Origin: Pseudomonadota bacterium
Lineage (GTDB): Bacteria > Pseudomonadota > Alphaproteobacteria > Rhizobiales > Xanthobacteraceae
Assembly: GCA_023423415.1 (NCBI GenBank)
Contig: JAFAFP010000158.1
Location: 17,796 to 81,795, forward strand
Length of the DNA: 64,000 nt
Direction of reading: 5' to 3'
Positions 35,305 through 43,565 of this stretch are shown one piece after another. Under the pieces are notes generated by a model, which was not told the origin of the DNA, did not search any database, and saw nothing but the letters and a program-made list of their open reading frames with translations. Numbering within the stretch: position 1 is the stretch's first letter; every line of letters starts with the position of its first letter. The position numbers were made by a program, and so were the translations under genes.

Positions 35305-35593
35305 TATGGCGATATCCCGCCGTGCATCCAGCGTGGCCGCCATTCGTGTGGCCGATTGGCTTTCCCTTGCGGCTGCACCGACCTTCGCCGTCATGGCGCT
35401 GGTTACGGCAATTTTCGATAGTGCGCCGGATGCATTGTGCTTGGCCGCGCAGGGATCACCCTTCAGCGGAATGGTGGTGATGTATGTGCTGATGAGTGTC
35501 TTTCATGTGTCGCCCTGGCTGAGGCTGATCTATAGGTCCGGTTTGAGGCCAAGGCCGGTACGTTCGGCGGCGCGCGATATCCAAGGTTGCTAA
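35282..35593 (+). CDS. Small membrane protein overlapping the DUF899 gene
   Basis: 103 residues from ATG 35282, overlapping the DUF899 stop by 23 nt (a later Met at 35297 or 35306 would overlap less or not at all). It has two hydrophobic segments (about 25-45, 58-80), the second MVVMYVLMSVFHVSPWLRLI. Similar short membrane proteins sit next to DUF899 genes in other genomes as far as recalled. A shared transcript is likely. No function is known. Confidence 0.65.
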   Translation: MTNTTMANMAISRRASSVAAIRVADWLSLAAAPTFAVMALVTAIFDSAPDALCLAAQGSPFSGMVVMYVLMSVFHVSPWLRLIYRSGLRPRPVRSAARDIQGC

Positions 35594-35650
35594 TATGGTG
35601 TCCTGAGCCGATCTCTCTGACGTGGGGATGGTCGTGAAAGGGCACGCAAC

Positions 35651-36574
35651 ATGCGGACAGAGCAAGGCATCCTGCAAACCTCCATCGGCGTTACCGTGTT
35701 CGTAGCCTGCTTCGGTATTGTCTTCGGCATTCTGACAGGCTCGTTTTCCATCTCCTTCGATGGCGTCTATTCGCTGGCGGATGCCAGCATGACGATCCTC
35801 GCGTTGATCGTTTCGCGGCTGATCGCGAATTATACGTCGAATGCGGGCAGCGCCAGATTGCGCGAAAGGTTCTCGCTCGGGTTCTGGCATCTGGAGCCGA
35901 TCGTTCTCGGCATGAATGGCGTCCTGCTCATGGGTGTGTCGATCTACGCGCTGATCACCGCCATCAGCAGCTTGTTCGCCGGCGGGCACACGTTGAAGTT
36001 CGACTATGCCATCATTTATGCCGCCGTGACGCTTGTTGTGTGTCTTGCCATGGCTTTCATCGCCAGGCGAGCGAACCGTTCTCTCGGTTCAGAGTTTGTC
36101 GCGCTGGATGCAACCGCCTGGTTGATGTCCGCCGGGATCACGGCGGCATTGCTCGTTGCTTTCAGCGGCGGATATCTTGTCAACGGAACGCGGCTGGCCT
36201 GGATCACTCCGTATATCGATCCGGCCGTGCTGGCTCTGGTGTGTCTCGTCATCATTCCGATGCCGGTCGCTACGGTCCGGCAGGCGCTGGCCGATATCCT
36301 GTTGATCACGCCGGAAGCGCTGAAGTCGCATGTCGATGCCGTCGCGGCGTCGGTGGTCGAGAAATACGGATTTCTCTCGCATCGCGCCTACGTGGCCAAG
36401 GTCGGCCGCCTGAATCAGGTGGAGCTCTATTTCATCGTTCCGCACGGGTTGCCGCCAAAGACCATCGAAGAATGGGATCAGCTCCGCGACGAAATCGGCG
36501 ATGCCATCGGGGATGAGGGGCCAGACCGCTGGCTCACCATCGCCTTCACGGCCGACAAGACGTGGGCGGAGTAG
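35651..36574 (+). CDS. Cation diffusion facilitator (CDF) transporter
   Basis: 307 residues with six predicted helices. The Asp-containing helices (SISFDGVYSLADASMT and the pair in ALDATAWLMSAGI) are the CDF metal site region. The C-terminal cytosolic domain (about 215-305) is shorter than in ZitB/FieF-like proteins but shows the expected beta-alpha layout. The protein exports divalent metals by proton antiport; metal specificity (Zn, Mn, Fe or Co) is not clear from the residues. It follows the small membrane gene by 57 bp. Confidence 0.88.
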   Translation: MRTEQGILQTSIGVTVFVACFGIVFGILTGSFSISFDGVYSLADASMTILALIVSRLIANYTSNAGSARLRERFSLGFWHLEPIVLGMNGVLLMGVSIYALITAISSLFAGGHTLKFDYAIIYAAVTLVVCLAMAFIARRANRSLGSEFVALDATAWLMSAGITAALLVAFSGGYLVNGTRLAWITPYIDPAVLALVCLVIIPMPVATVRQALADILLITPEALKSHVDAVAASVVEKYGFLSHRAYVAKVGRLNQVELYFIVPHGLPPKTIEEWDQLRDEIGDAIGDEGPDRWLTIAFTADKTWAE

Positions 36575-36683
36575 ATCGGACCCGGGGCCACGTTGTCGGC
36601 TGGTTCGGTTTCGCGGAACGGGATCCGAAGTCATAGGGCCGCCCTAATTTTAGGACAGACGTTGTGAGGAACGGTGATTGTGC

Positions 36684-36768
36684 TTTTCCGGTCAGCCTTG
36701 CGCCGGCCGGGGGACCGGAAATTGTCATCTGATTGGCCGGCTTGCTTCAGCGTACAGGAGGCGATGCC
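36684..36768 (+). ncRNA. ROSE-like RNA thermometer in the hsp20 leader
   Basis: A stable hairpin (36684-36693 with 36713-36721, TTTCCGGTC/GACCGGAAA) is followed by the regulatory stem in which UUGCU (36742-36746) opposes the Shine-Dalgarno AGGAG (36756-36760) with the hallmark G-G mismatch, extended by GC/GC. ROSE elements block translation of small heat-shock genes at low temperature in rhizobia. Structure is drawn by eye. Confidence 0.72.
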
Positions 36769-37254
36769 ATGGCACGACATTCTCTCATTCCCGTCGGCAG
36801 CGGCTTCATAAGCGGCGATCCATTCATGTCGCTGCAACGCAGTATGAATCGGCTGTTTGACGACATGTTCCGCAGCGGAGCGCCTTTGACGGGACAGGGC
36901 GAAGAGGGCGGCATGATCCTGCCGCAAATGAACGTTTCGGAAACTGAGAACGAAGTTCGGATCACAGCGGAATTGCCCGGCGTGTCGGAAAAGGATGTCG
37001 ACATCACGCTCGACGACGACATGCTGACCATCCGCGGCGAGAAACGGATGGAGAAGAAAGAGGACAAGGAAAACTATCACTTCGTGGAACGGTCATTCGG
37101 CCAGTTCCGGCGCACGCTGCGCGTTCCGCACTCCATCGACGCGGATCAGGTGCAGGCGAGCGTCGAGAATGGTGTGTTGACAGTGATCCTGCCCAAGCAC
37201 CAGGGGCAGGAAAAAATGCGCCATATCCAGGTCAAGAGTGGCAGCACCCATTGA
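36769..37254 (+). CDS. Small heat-shock protein, Hsp20 family
   Basis: 161 residues from ATG 36769, seven nt after GGAGG. The alpha-crystallin domain covers about 50-150: NVSETENEVRITAELPGVSEKDVDITLDDDMLTIRGEK, FGQFRRTLRVP and VENGVLTVILPK. The N-terminus (FDDMFRSG) is the flexible arm. Acts as an ATP-independent chaperone holding unfolded proteins. The leader seems to contain a ROSE-type thermometer. It follows a CDF gene with a 194-bp gap, so it is probably transcribed alone. Confidence 0.95.
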   Translation: MARHSLIPVGSGFISGDPFMSLQRSMNRLFDDMFRSGAPLTGQGEEGGMILPQMNVSETENEVRITAELPGVSEKDVDITLDDDMLTIRGEKRMEKKEDKENYHFVERSFGQFRRTLRVPHSIDADQVQASVENGVLTVILPKHQGQEKMRHIQVKSGSTH

Positions 37255-37533
37255 GACTGTCGCGACCCGCTATTCACGGGGATGGACGCTCCCGCAGACA
37301 ATGCTTGCGGGTAAACCCGCATACGGAGCCAGGCTCCGTATGCGCACGCTCTTCGGGCATCAACGTCATCTGAGCTCAGTGGCCCCCCGCAACTCCTCGC
37401 CGGCGAGCTTTGAGGATGAAGCGCAAATGACCTGCCGCGTTCATGGTGAGTCATTGAGGATATGGCGTCATTAACCCGCAGCCTGATCGACGCACATCCG
37501 GGCCCGAATCATGAATGCACTGCCCGCTGACCA

Positions 37534-37716
37534 ATGATCTGCACGTCGAGTTTTGCAGGGGTTGCCCATTGGCGACATCGGCCCACTCTGATTGCGGTTG
37601 GGAGTGTTGCGAGCGCGTGGCTCGCCACCCAGGGAATTATGACGCCAGGCGTTCCCGATCCGGTGCTGACCAATACGCCTGTAACGCCGCCGCCGCCGAC
37701 TCCGCCGCAAGGCTAA
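37534..37716 (+). CDS. Doubtful short protein with a hydrophobic segment and Pro-rich tail
   Basis: A 60-codon frame: a hydrophobic stretch (RPTLIAVGSVASAWLATQG) followed by a tail with PPPPTPPQG. No ribosome-binding site was seen and the frame is short, so it may be chance. It is listed because nothing else fills this stretch and the composition is protein-like. Confidence 0.28.
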   Translation: MICTSSFAGVAHWRHRPTLIAVGSVASAWLATQGIMTPGVPDPVLTNTPVTPPPPTPPQG

Positions 37717-37776
37717 GCTCACGGTCCAGCCGAGCCATCGCTTGTCGTCAGGCCGGGGCATATCGCCGGCATCAAG

Positions 37777-37819
37777 CAATGTCCGCTTTTCGATCGCTAT
37801 GGATTGCAAGCGGACATTG
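37777..37819. repeat. 12-bp inverted repeat
   Basis: CAATGTCCGCTT and AAGCGGACATTG are perfect complements separated by 19 nt. The pattern resembles repeats common in Bradyrhizobium-type intergenic regions and may act as a terminator for the convergent MetE-like gene. Confidence 0.6.
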
Positions 37820-37866
37820 GCCTTTCATGAGTGCATGGCCTCTTCTTCAATGCGCCGCTGGCACTG

Positions 37867-38997
37867 TCAGCCCCACAGTTCCTTGCTCGCGAGCTTCGCC
37901 CCTTCTGCAAGGCTTTCGAACTTTGCCCACATCACTTGCGGATGCACGCGCTGCAGGCCCTCGGCTTGTGCGAAGCCGCAGTCGGTGCCGGCGATCAGGT
38001 TCTCCTTGCCGACCACTTTCGCGAAATTGATGATGCGCTCGGCAATCAGCTTCGGATGTTCCACCGTGGTCGTGTGATGCGTGATGATGCCGGGGATCAG
38101 GATCTTGCCGGCCGGCAGCTTCACGTCCTTCCACAGATGCCATTCGTGCTCGTGGCGCACGTTGGCCGCCTCGATCGAATAGGCGCCCGCATTCACCTTC
38201 AGCATCAGATCGACGATATCGCTGAGCTGTGCATCGGCGACGTGCGGCACATGCCAGCTACCGAAGCAGATGTGATAGCGGATGCGATCCTGCGGAATGC
38301 CTTCCAGCGCCATGTTGAGCGCGGCGACGCGCAGCTCCGCCCATTCGCGATAGCGCTTCGGGCTTTCCTGCGTCAGATGATCGAACATGTTGGCGAGCAC
38401 GGCGTCGTCCACCTGCAGCACCACGCCAGCCTTGACAATCTCGAGATATTCCTCGCGCAAAGCCTTGGCGATGGCGAAGACGTAGTCTTCCTCGCTCTTG
38501 TAATATTCGTTCTCGGCGTCATAGCCGACGCTCGCCGGCGCAACCGCGGTGAAGAACACGTCTTCGACTTTCACCTTTTCGGCGGCCGCTTTCAGAGCCG
38601 CAAGGTTGCTCCGCACGGCGTCATAGCCGTTATAGACAATCGGGCCGACGCAGGCATGACCGGGCGAGCCGACAGCACCGCGCGGAAACTGATCTTTCAT
38701 GAACTCGGCAAAACGGATGCGGTCGCGGCCAAGCCAGACTGCCTCGTAAAGCTTGTTCGGACGCGATTCGAAGCCGGTCATGCGCTCAAGGATGTAGTTC
38801 GCCCAGCCTGACTTGCCGAATTCGCCGTCGTTGACGATGTCGATGCCGGCTTTGGCTTGATGCGCAACGACCTCTTCAATCTCGTGCGCGAGCTGTTGTT
38901 CGTTGTGCTGCTTCGAGGCTTCCAGCGCCGCTTTCGATCGAATGAGACTGCCGACATGGGTCGTCAGGATGCGGTTTTCGCTACGCTTCATCGTCAA
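37867..38997 (-). CDS. MetE-like cobalamin-independent methionine synthase C-terminal-domain protein
   Basis: 376 residues corresponding to the C-terminal barrel of MetE, with no N-terminal half. TTHVGSLIRS is the usual start, IVNDGEFGKSGW follows, and the zinc site is shown by H (SWHVPH), Glu (IEAANVRHEHE) and Cys (AGTDCGF). Such single-domain proteins use non-folate methyl donors or act on other thiol substrates, so a methionine synthase role is uncertain. It follows a TRAP receptor and GntR gene on the same strand, suggesting catabolic use of a methylated compound. Confidence 0.85.
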   Translation of the reverse strand: MTMKRSENRILTTHVGSLIRSKAALEASKQHNEQQLAHEIEEVVAHQAKAGIDIVNDGEFGKSGWANYILERMTGFESRPNKLYEAVWLGRDRIRFAEFMKDQFPRGAVGSPGHACVGPIVYNGYDAVRSNLAALKAAAEKVKVEDVFFTAVAPASVGYDAENEYYKSEEDYVFAIAKALREEYLEIVKAGVVLQVDDAVLANMFDHLTQESPKRYREWAELRVAALNMALEGIPQDRIRYHICFGSWHVPHVADAQLSDIVDLMLKVNAGAYSIEAANVRHEHEWHLWKDVKLPAGKILIPGIITHHTTTVEHPKLIAERIINFAKVVGKENLIAGTDCGFAQAEGLQRVHPQVMWAKFESLAEGAKLASKELWG

Positions 38998-39077
38998 GTG
39001 ATCCTGTCAGTTCGTGCAGAGGAAAGATCGAGGGCGCAGCGCATACGACCGCGCCCTCAGGTTCGTGTGGCTCTCGT

Positions 39078-40118
39078 TCAATAGGCCGACTTGCGTGCCG
39101 CGACGGTCTTCTTCAGGTCATCGAAAATGGCCTTGGGGTCGCCGCCGGCCTTCTTCACATCGGCTTCCCAGTTCGCAACGATCGGTTCGGCCGACTTGCG
39201 CCATGCGGCGACCTGGTCTGGCGTCAGGGGATAGATGTCCTGGCCCGGCATGGCCTTCAGTTTCTCCTTGCCGCCGGCTTCGAAATCCGCCCACGGAGTC
39301 GCAATCTTCAGCGCAGCATCGCTGGAGCAATGGTCATCCATCACCTTCTTCTGTGCAGGCGACATTGAGTCATACTTTGCCTTGTTGAGCACCCACACCT
39401 GCTGCGAAACGTAGATGGGTGCGTCGATGTGGAAATTCGTCACCTTGTCGATGCCGAACAATCCGATCGAGCCCCAGGGCGAGCCAGCCCCGTCGGCGAC
39501 GCCTTTTTCGAGAACATCGCGGATTTCGGGCGCGGAAGCCTGCACGTTGGTGGCGCCGAGCGTGCGCATCCAGTTGGCGATCGTTGCATTCGGCGGACGG
39601 AATTTGACGCCGTTCATGTCGCTCGGATTGACGACCTTCTTTCTGGTGAAGTGGAAGGTGCCGGGATCGTGTGCGAACATCAGACAGAACCGGACGTCTT
39701 TCATCTCCTTGTCGGCATAGCGGCGATACCATTCATCCATCGCTGCGCTGCCCTGCTTGGCGTTGTTGAAGATGAACGGAATCTCGACCGCCGCTACGAT
39801 CGGGAAGCGGCCGGGTTCGTAACCCGGATTGACGTGCGAGATATCGACGATGGCGTCGCGCGCCATGTTGTAATGGTCGAAGGCCTTGCCGAGCTGCTGC
39901 GCCGGGAAAATCGAGATCTTGATCGTGCCGTTCGACGCCTTGTTGATCGATTCAGCCCAGGCTACGGCGGCGGCGTGCATCGGATGTGCCGTCGGCACCC
40001 AATGCGAGAAGCGCATTTCCACCGGCTTGTCTTGCGCGGTTGCTGGCGCTGCGTGAAGTCCCAATAGTCCAAGTCCGGTAGCGAGGGCACCCGTCAGGCG
40101 TAACCAAGGTAACTTCAT
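39078..40118 (-). CDS. TRAP transporter substrate-binding protein (DctP family)
   Basis: 346 residues with a signal peptide ending ATAQ (about 29). The mature start MRFSHWVPTAHPMHAAAVAWAESI is the DctP N-terminus, and GVKFRPPNATIANWMRTLGA plus RDVLEKGVADGA fit the ligand-contact helix region. It would deliver an organic acid or similar solute to a DctQM permease, but no dctQ or dctM is present in the window. It lies 60 bp after a GntR gene and 80 bp before a MetE-like gene, all minus, likely one unit. Confidence 0.88.
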   Translation of the reverse strand: MKLPWLRLTGALATGLGLLGLHAAPATAQDKPVEMRFSHWVPTAHPMHAAAVAWAESINKASNGTIKISIFPAQQLGKAFDHYNMARDAIVDISHVNPGYEPGRFPIVAAVEIPFIFNNAKQGSAAMDEWYRRYADKEMKDVRFCLMFAHDPGTFHFTRKKVVNPSDMNGVKFRPPNATIANWMRTLGATNVQASAPEIRDVLEKGVADGAGSPWGSIGLFGIDKVTNFHIDAPIYVSQQVWVLNKAKYDSMSPAQKKVMDDHCSSDAALKIATPWADFEAGGKEKLKAMPGQDIYPLTPDQVAAWRKSAEPIVANWEADVKKAGGDPKAIFDDLKKTVAARKSAY

Positions 40119-40178
40119 TGCATCCTCCCGAAGTAGCTTCTCGTTGACGCATTTTGGAACCTTAGATGGCGTAGAATC

Positions 40179-40937
40179 TTAGACTGCAACTTTGGTCTTG
40201 AACGTAATCAGTGAACTGCCCGGAACGAGATCGCGCGTCTGCTGATTGCGCAGGGCGAGTTCGAGGTTGCGTCGCGCGAGCCGGGCGTGCTCGCGCATGA
40301 TGAATTCGGCGCGCTCACCTTCGCCATCCTCGATGGCGCGGGCGATGCAGCGGTGATGATCCTGGGCCACGGTGAACAACACGCGCGCCTCCGGCAGGCT
40401 GGCCTGCACGGTCACGAAGGCGCTGGCCGATGCAAAGGGCAGGGCGACCGCACGCGCGATCTGTCGTGACAGGATAGCGCTATCGGCGAGGTCAATGACC
40501 AGTTGATGGAAACGGCCGTTGAGTTCGACATAGCTTGAGAAATTTTCGGGCGTGACGCCCGCTCCGAGCACAAGCTCATCCAGTTCGGCGAGGCATTGTC
40601 TCAGGCTTGAAAGATCATCGTGCGTCAATCCGCGCTCGGCTGCGAGCCGAGCCGCAAGACCTTCGAGCGTGCCGCGCACTTCGATCGCCGCATGGATGTC
40701 GCGTTCAGTGAAGGCGCTGACAGCATAGCCGCCGGTTGCGATCGGATGCGCGAGCCCTTCCTGTTCCAGCCGCATCATGGCGGTGCGGATCGGCGTGCGT
40801 GAGACGCCAAGCCGTTCGACCAGTGCAAGCTCCGACAACCGCTCGCCCGCCTTCAGCTCGCCGCCGAGGATCAACTCGCGCAGGGTCAAAAGCGCGGTCA
40901 GATTCTGCGACGATGGAGCGTCCATCTGATCGCGCAA
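40179..40937 (-). CDS. GntR-family regulator, FCD subfamily
   Basis: 252 residues if started at TTG 40937, which follows GGGAGG by 5 nt; ATG 40925 and an upstream TTG at 40994 are alternatives. The N-terminal wHTH (LILGGELKAGERLSELALVERLGVSRTPIRTAMMRLEQEG) precedes the FCD ligand domain (about 95-230) with Asp/His metal residues (FHQLVI, DHHRCI). FCD regulators bind small carboxylates. A TGTATACA palindrome just upstream suits autoregulation of this gene and the TRAP/MetE-like genes behind it. Confidence 0.88.
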   Translation of the reverse strand: MRDQMDAPSSQNLTALLTLRELILGGELKAGERLSELALVERLGVSRTPIRTAMMRLEQEGLAHPIATGGYAVSAFTERDIHAAIEVRGTLEGLAARLAAERGLTHDDLSSLRQCLAELDELVLGAGVTPENFSSYVELNGRFHQLVIDLADSAILSRQIARAVALPFASASAFVTVQASLPEARVLFTVAQDHHRCIARAIEDGEGERAEFIMREHARLARRNLELALRNQQTRDLVPGSSLITFKTKVAV

Positions 40938-40967
40938 CGATGCCTCCCGGATTTTGTTTTCCGGTAG

Positions 40968-40980
40968 GCTGTATACAATT
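40968..40980. promoter_or_regulatory. Palindromic operator for the GntR/FCD regulator
   Basis: TGTATACA (40970-40977), within the larger GGCTGTATACAATT, matches the TTGTATACAA-type operators of FCD GntR regulators. It lies about 35 bp upstream of the regulator start, where it would overlap its promoter. Confidence 0.55.
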
Positions 40981-41069
40981 TTCGTCCGAGTCAACTCAGA
41001 GGAAGCTGAAAGTAAAAGGATCCGACGCGTGGGCGTCAGATCCTGTATTCATCGGTGGGCTGCCGCCCG

Positions 41070-41549
41070 TCACATCGACTTTTTGATGTACTCGACAAGC
41101 TGATTGAGCACGGTGCCCCAGCCGTCGTGGAAGCCCATCTCCTCGTGCTGCTTGCGGCCTTCCGCATCGCGATGAATCGCCGTTGCGACATATCGGGTGC
41201 CGGTGCCGCTCGGCTCCAGATCGAGAACGGCCGAGAAAAACGGCTTTTCCGAAGGGCGGTAGCCGGGCAGGAGCGCATCGGTCCAGACCAGTCGCTCGTT
41301 CGGGACAATGTCGAGAAAGCAGAAGGTGTTCGGGAATTCCTGTCCCTCGGGAGAGCGCATCACCGCTCGAAATATGCCGCCGCGCCGCAAATCGATTTCA
41401 CATTCGGTAATGGTCCAGGGCTTGGGTACGAACCAGTGGCGGACATGTTCGGGTGTGGTCCATGCCTTCCATACGAGTTCGCGCGGTACATCGACGATCC
41501 GCTCCAATACGAGGTCAAGCTTGGGATCGGGCTTAATCACAGTACTCAT
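41070..41549 (-). CDS. SRPBCC/AHSA1-domain protein
   Basis: 159 residues from ATG 41549 (GGAG site). DLVLERIVDVPRELVWKAWTTPEHVRHWFVPKPWT and PEGQEFPN..F..I.PNERLVWTDA are AHSA1 hallmarks; the cavity fold binds hydrophobic ligands. Such proteins occur with ArsR-type regulators in two-gene units; the start codon overlaps the stop of the upstream ArsR gene (ATGA). The ligand and role are unknown. Confidence 0.9.
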   Translation of the reverse strand: MSTVIKPDPKLDLVLERIVDVPRELVWKAWTTPEHVRHWFVPKPWTITECEIDLRRGGIFRAVMRSPEGQEFPNTFCFLDIVPNERLVWTDALLPGYRPSEKPFFSAVLDLEPSGTGTRYVATAIHRDAEGRKQHEEMGFHDGWGTVLNQLVEYIKKSM

Positions 41550-41893
41550 GAACCTTGCTCCTTCAGTTTGATAAGATAGTCGTCGAGTTGATCGAGGCGG
41601 CGCTCCCACATTGAGCGCTGGCGTGACAGCCAGTCTTCAGCGAGTTTCAATCGCTTGGGCGCAAGCTGATAAGTCCGAATGCGCCCGGTCTTTTGCGAAT
41701 GCACCAGCCCGCTGTCCTCAAGAATGCGGAGGTGCTGCACGAATGATGGCAGCGCCATCTCGAAGGGTTCCGCCAGTTCGCTGACCGAGGCGGGACTTTT
41801 GCTCAATCGTTCAAGCACGTGACGGCGCGTTGGATCCGCGAGGGCGCGAAAGACGTTATCGACTGACGGGTTGGTGGCGAGTGCAGCCTGCAT
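41546..41893 (-). CDS. ArsR-family winged-helix regulator
   Basis: 115 residues. ALADPTRRHVLERLSKSPASVSELAEPFEMALPSFVQHLRILEDSGLVHSQKTGRIRTYQL is an ArsR wHTH. There is no metal-binding Cys pair in the DNA-recognition helix, so it is not a metal sensor of the ArsR/SmtB classic type. Its overlap with the SRPBCC gene suggests that the partner product or its ligand is linked to derepression, as in many such pairs. Confidence 0.93.
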   Translation of the reverse strand: MQAALATNPSVDNVFRALADPTRRHVLERLSKSPASVSELAEPFEMALPSFVQHLRILEDSGLVHSQKTGRIRTYQLAPKRLKLAEDWLSRQRSMWERRLDQLDDYLIKLKEQGS

Positions 41894-42030
41894 CGAGATA
41901 CCCTGGAAATCGTCTTTCCCTTTCGAACGGCGTCATTGCTATCGATGAAAAATACTTAGGTCAACACCTAAGTTTTAGGAATCATGACTGCGTGATATAG
42001 GCCCCGGGCGAATACGTAGGGACCTGCCGC

Positions 42031-42381
42031 ATGCCGACGACGATCTACGGGATCAAGAACTGCGACACGATGAAGAAGGCGAGGGCCTGGCTCGACAAGG
42101 CCGGCGTCGATTACGGCTTTCACGATTACAAGGCGGAGGGCATCGACAAGGCGAAGCTTGAGCGCTGGAGTAAGGACGTCGGATGGGAAGTCCTGCTCAA
42201 TCGTGCGGGGACGACATTTCGCAAATTGCCCGAGAAGGACAAGGAAGGTCTCACCGCCGCGAAAGCCATCAAGTTGATGATGGAGCAGCCGTCGATGATC
42301 AAGCGGCCGGTGCTGGAGCACGGCAAGGCGTTGCTCGTCGGCTTCAAGCCGGATGACTACAAGGCCGCGTTCAAAAAGTAG
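42031..42381 (+). CDS. Spx/ArsC-family reductase-like protein (YffB-like)
   Basis: 116 residues. GIKNCDTMKKARAWLDKAG at the start is typical of YffB-type proteins, with one active-site cysteine rather than the CXXC of Spx or the arsenate reductase RCxxR pattern. ArsC-fold proteins of this group bind glutathione or have an unknown reductase role. Arsenic resistance is not supported. It is transcribed alone, ending before a hairpin shared with the convergent membrane protein gene. Confidence 0.85.
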   Translation: MPTTIYGIKNCDTMKKARAWLDKAGVDYGFHDYKAEGIDKAKLERWSKDVGWEVLLNRAGTTFRKLPEKDKEGLTAAKAIKLMMEQPSMIKRPVLEHGKALLVGFKPDDYKAAFKK

Positions 42382-42393
42382 GGGCATGCATTT

Positions 42394-42422
42394 GCGCCCT
42401 CTCCCTCAAGGGAAGAGGGCGC
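42394..42422. terminator. Bidirectional hairpin between convergent genes
   Basis: GCGCCCTCT..AGAGGGCGC (9 bp perfect, extended by imperfect CCC/GGG pairs) lies between the YffB-like stop and the stop of the minus-strand metal-dependent hydrolase gene. The palindrome suits termination in both directions. Confidence 0.6.
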
Positions 42423-42438
42423 AGTGATCGACGCTGGA

Positions 42439-43446
42439 CTACCGCGGCGGCGGCAACTGCTGACCCCACATGCGCCGCCAGATCCACGACACGCCCGCCC
42501 GCACGTTATGCTGCTCGCGAATGTGCACAGGGCGAACCGGCGCGATCGTCGGGCTCTGGCGCTGACCGACCACGAAGTTGAAGCTGTAATACGGTTCCTG
42601 TCCCATCCGCAGATCGGTGATGATGACACGGCCGTGACGCTCGCTCATCTTGAAGAAGCCGTGCGTGAACCAGGCGATGCGATCGACGGAGCGGCTGCCT
42701 TTTGTCGCGTCGTAGAGCGCGGTCCCTCGCGGAAACTGGTCGAAGGTCATCGTATCGCCGCGGTCGAGCACCGACCGGAAACCCTCGAGATAACCGTCGG
42801 GAGTGACCGCCACCACGCGCCACAGCACCGTGTTGAACGCTGTCGGCGTCACCAGCAATCGTTCGACCTTGCGTCCGTCCGCACGCAGCGATGCCTCGGC
42901 AGCGCCGGTAATGTAGGCCTGCGCCGCGACGCTCCAGAACAGATACAGCGTGCTCACGGCCAGTCCGCCAACCGCCCAGCGCCAGCCGGTGTTGTTGCGC
43001 CAGATCAGCGCGACGATGATCCCGATCAGTAGCGGCAGCGTGTAAAGCGGATCGATGATGAACATCGAGCCGATGGCATAGGGAAAATCCGTGAAGGGCC
43101 GCAACAACTGCGTGCCATAGACCGTGAACCAGTCGAGCAGCGGATGAGTGAACAGCGCGAGCCACACCGCCAGCCACCATCGCTGGAAATTTCGCATCTC
43201 GCGAGTGACGAACGCGGCAGCGAACGCAACCAGCGGCGAAGCGAGCGTGAGCCAGACCAGCGCATGGCTGTTGGCCCGGTGCAGCGTCATGTTCGAGATC
43301 GGATCGCCGTGATTATAAAAAGCGTCGAGATCGGGCAGCGTCCCGGCGAGGCCGCCGATCAGCGCGGCCTTCCAGGGCGCCGTGCGTCGGCGCATGGCAA
43401 CAATGCCGATGGCCGCTCCGAGGGCGAATTGAGACAGTGAATCCAT
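42439..43446 (-). CDS. YdjM/DUF457-like inner membrane metal-dependent hydrolase
   Basis: 335 residues. The N-terminus MDSLSQFALGAAIGIVAM and motifs DLDAFYNHGDP, HRANSHAL, and DWFTVYG match the YdjM (DUF457) family, in which the D/H residues bind metal. Seven hydrophobic helices are seen. The family is linked to LexA-induced YdjM in E. coli; function is unclear. It ends with a basic, Trp-rich C-terminus. It converges on the Spx/ArsC-like gene. Confidence 0.88.
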   Translation of the reverse strand: MDSLSQFALGAAIGIVAMRRRTAPWKAALIGGLAGTLPDLDAFYNHGDPISNMTLHRANSHALVWLTLASPLVAFAAAFVTREMRNFQRWWLAVWLALFTHPLLDWFTVYGTQLLRPFTDFPYAIGSMFIIDPLYTLPLLIGIIVALIWRNNTGWRWAVGGLAVSTLYLFWSVAAQAYITGAAEASLRADGRKVERLLVTPTAFNTVLWRVVAVTPDGYLEGFRSVLDRGDTMTFDQFPRGTALYDATKGSRSVDRIAWFTHGFFKMSERHGRVIITDLRMGQEPYYSFNFVVGQRQSPTIAPVRPVHIREQHNVRAGVSWIWRRMWGQQLPPPR

Positions 43447-43565
43447 TCACGCATTCAGAAAGTTGGACGAGATACTGGTATGTTTCGCCAGGTTCTTTGG
43501 CGTAATTGTTCGAATTGTCGTCGTCAAAGTGAAACTTCATTGACCGGCATGTGGTATGCCCGGCC

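Larger units (their letters stand above)
37255..37866. other. Gene-poor stretch with hairpins
   Basis: About 610 bp between hsp20 and the MetE-like gene. It holds GCGGG-TAAA-CCCGC (37306-37319), a perfect 11-bp inverted repeat CATACGGAGCC/GGCTCCGTATG (37320-37342) that may end hsp20 transcription, a doubtful 60-residue frame (37534-37716) and a 12-bp inverted repeat (37777-37819). No RNA gene was recognised. Confidence 0.6.

Noticed and set aside
42031..42381. Arsenate reductase reading of the YffB-like gene
   Set aside because: It lacks the arsenate reductase Cys/Arg pattern, and no ars genes are near; the ArsR-type gene upstream is paired with an SRPBCC gene instead.
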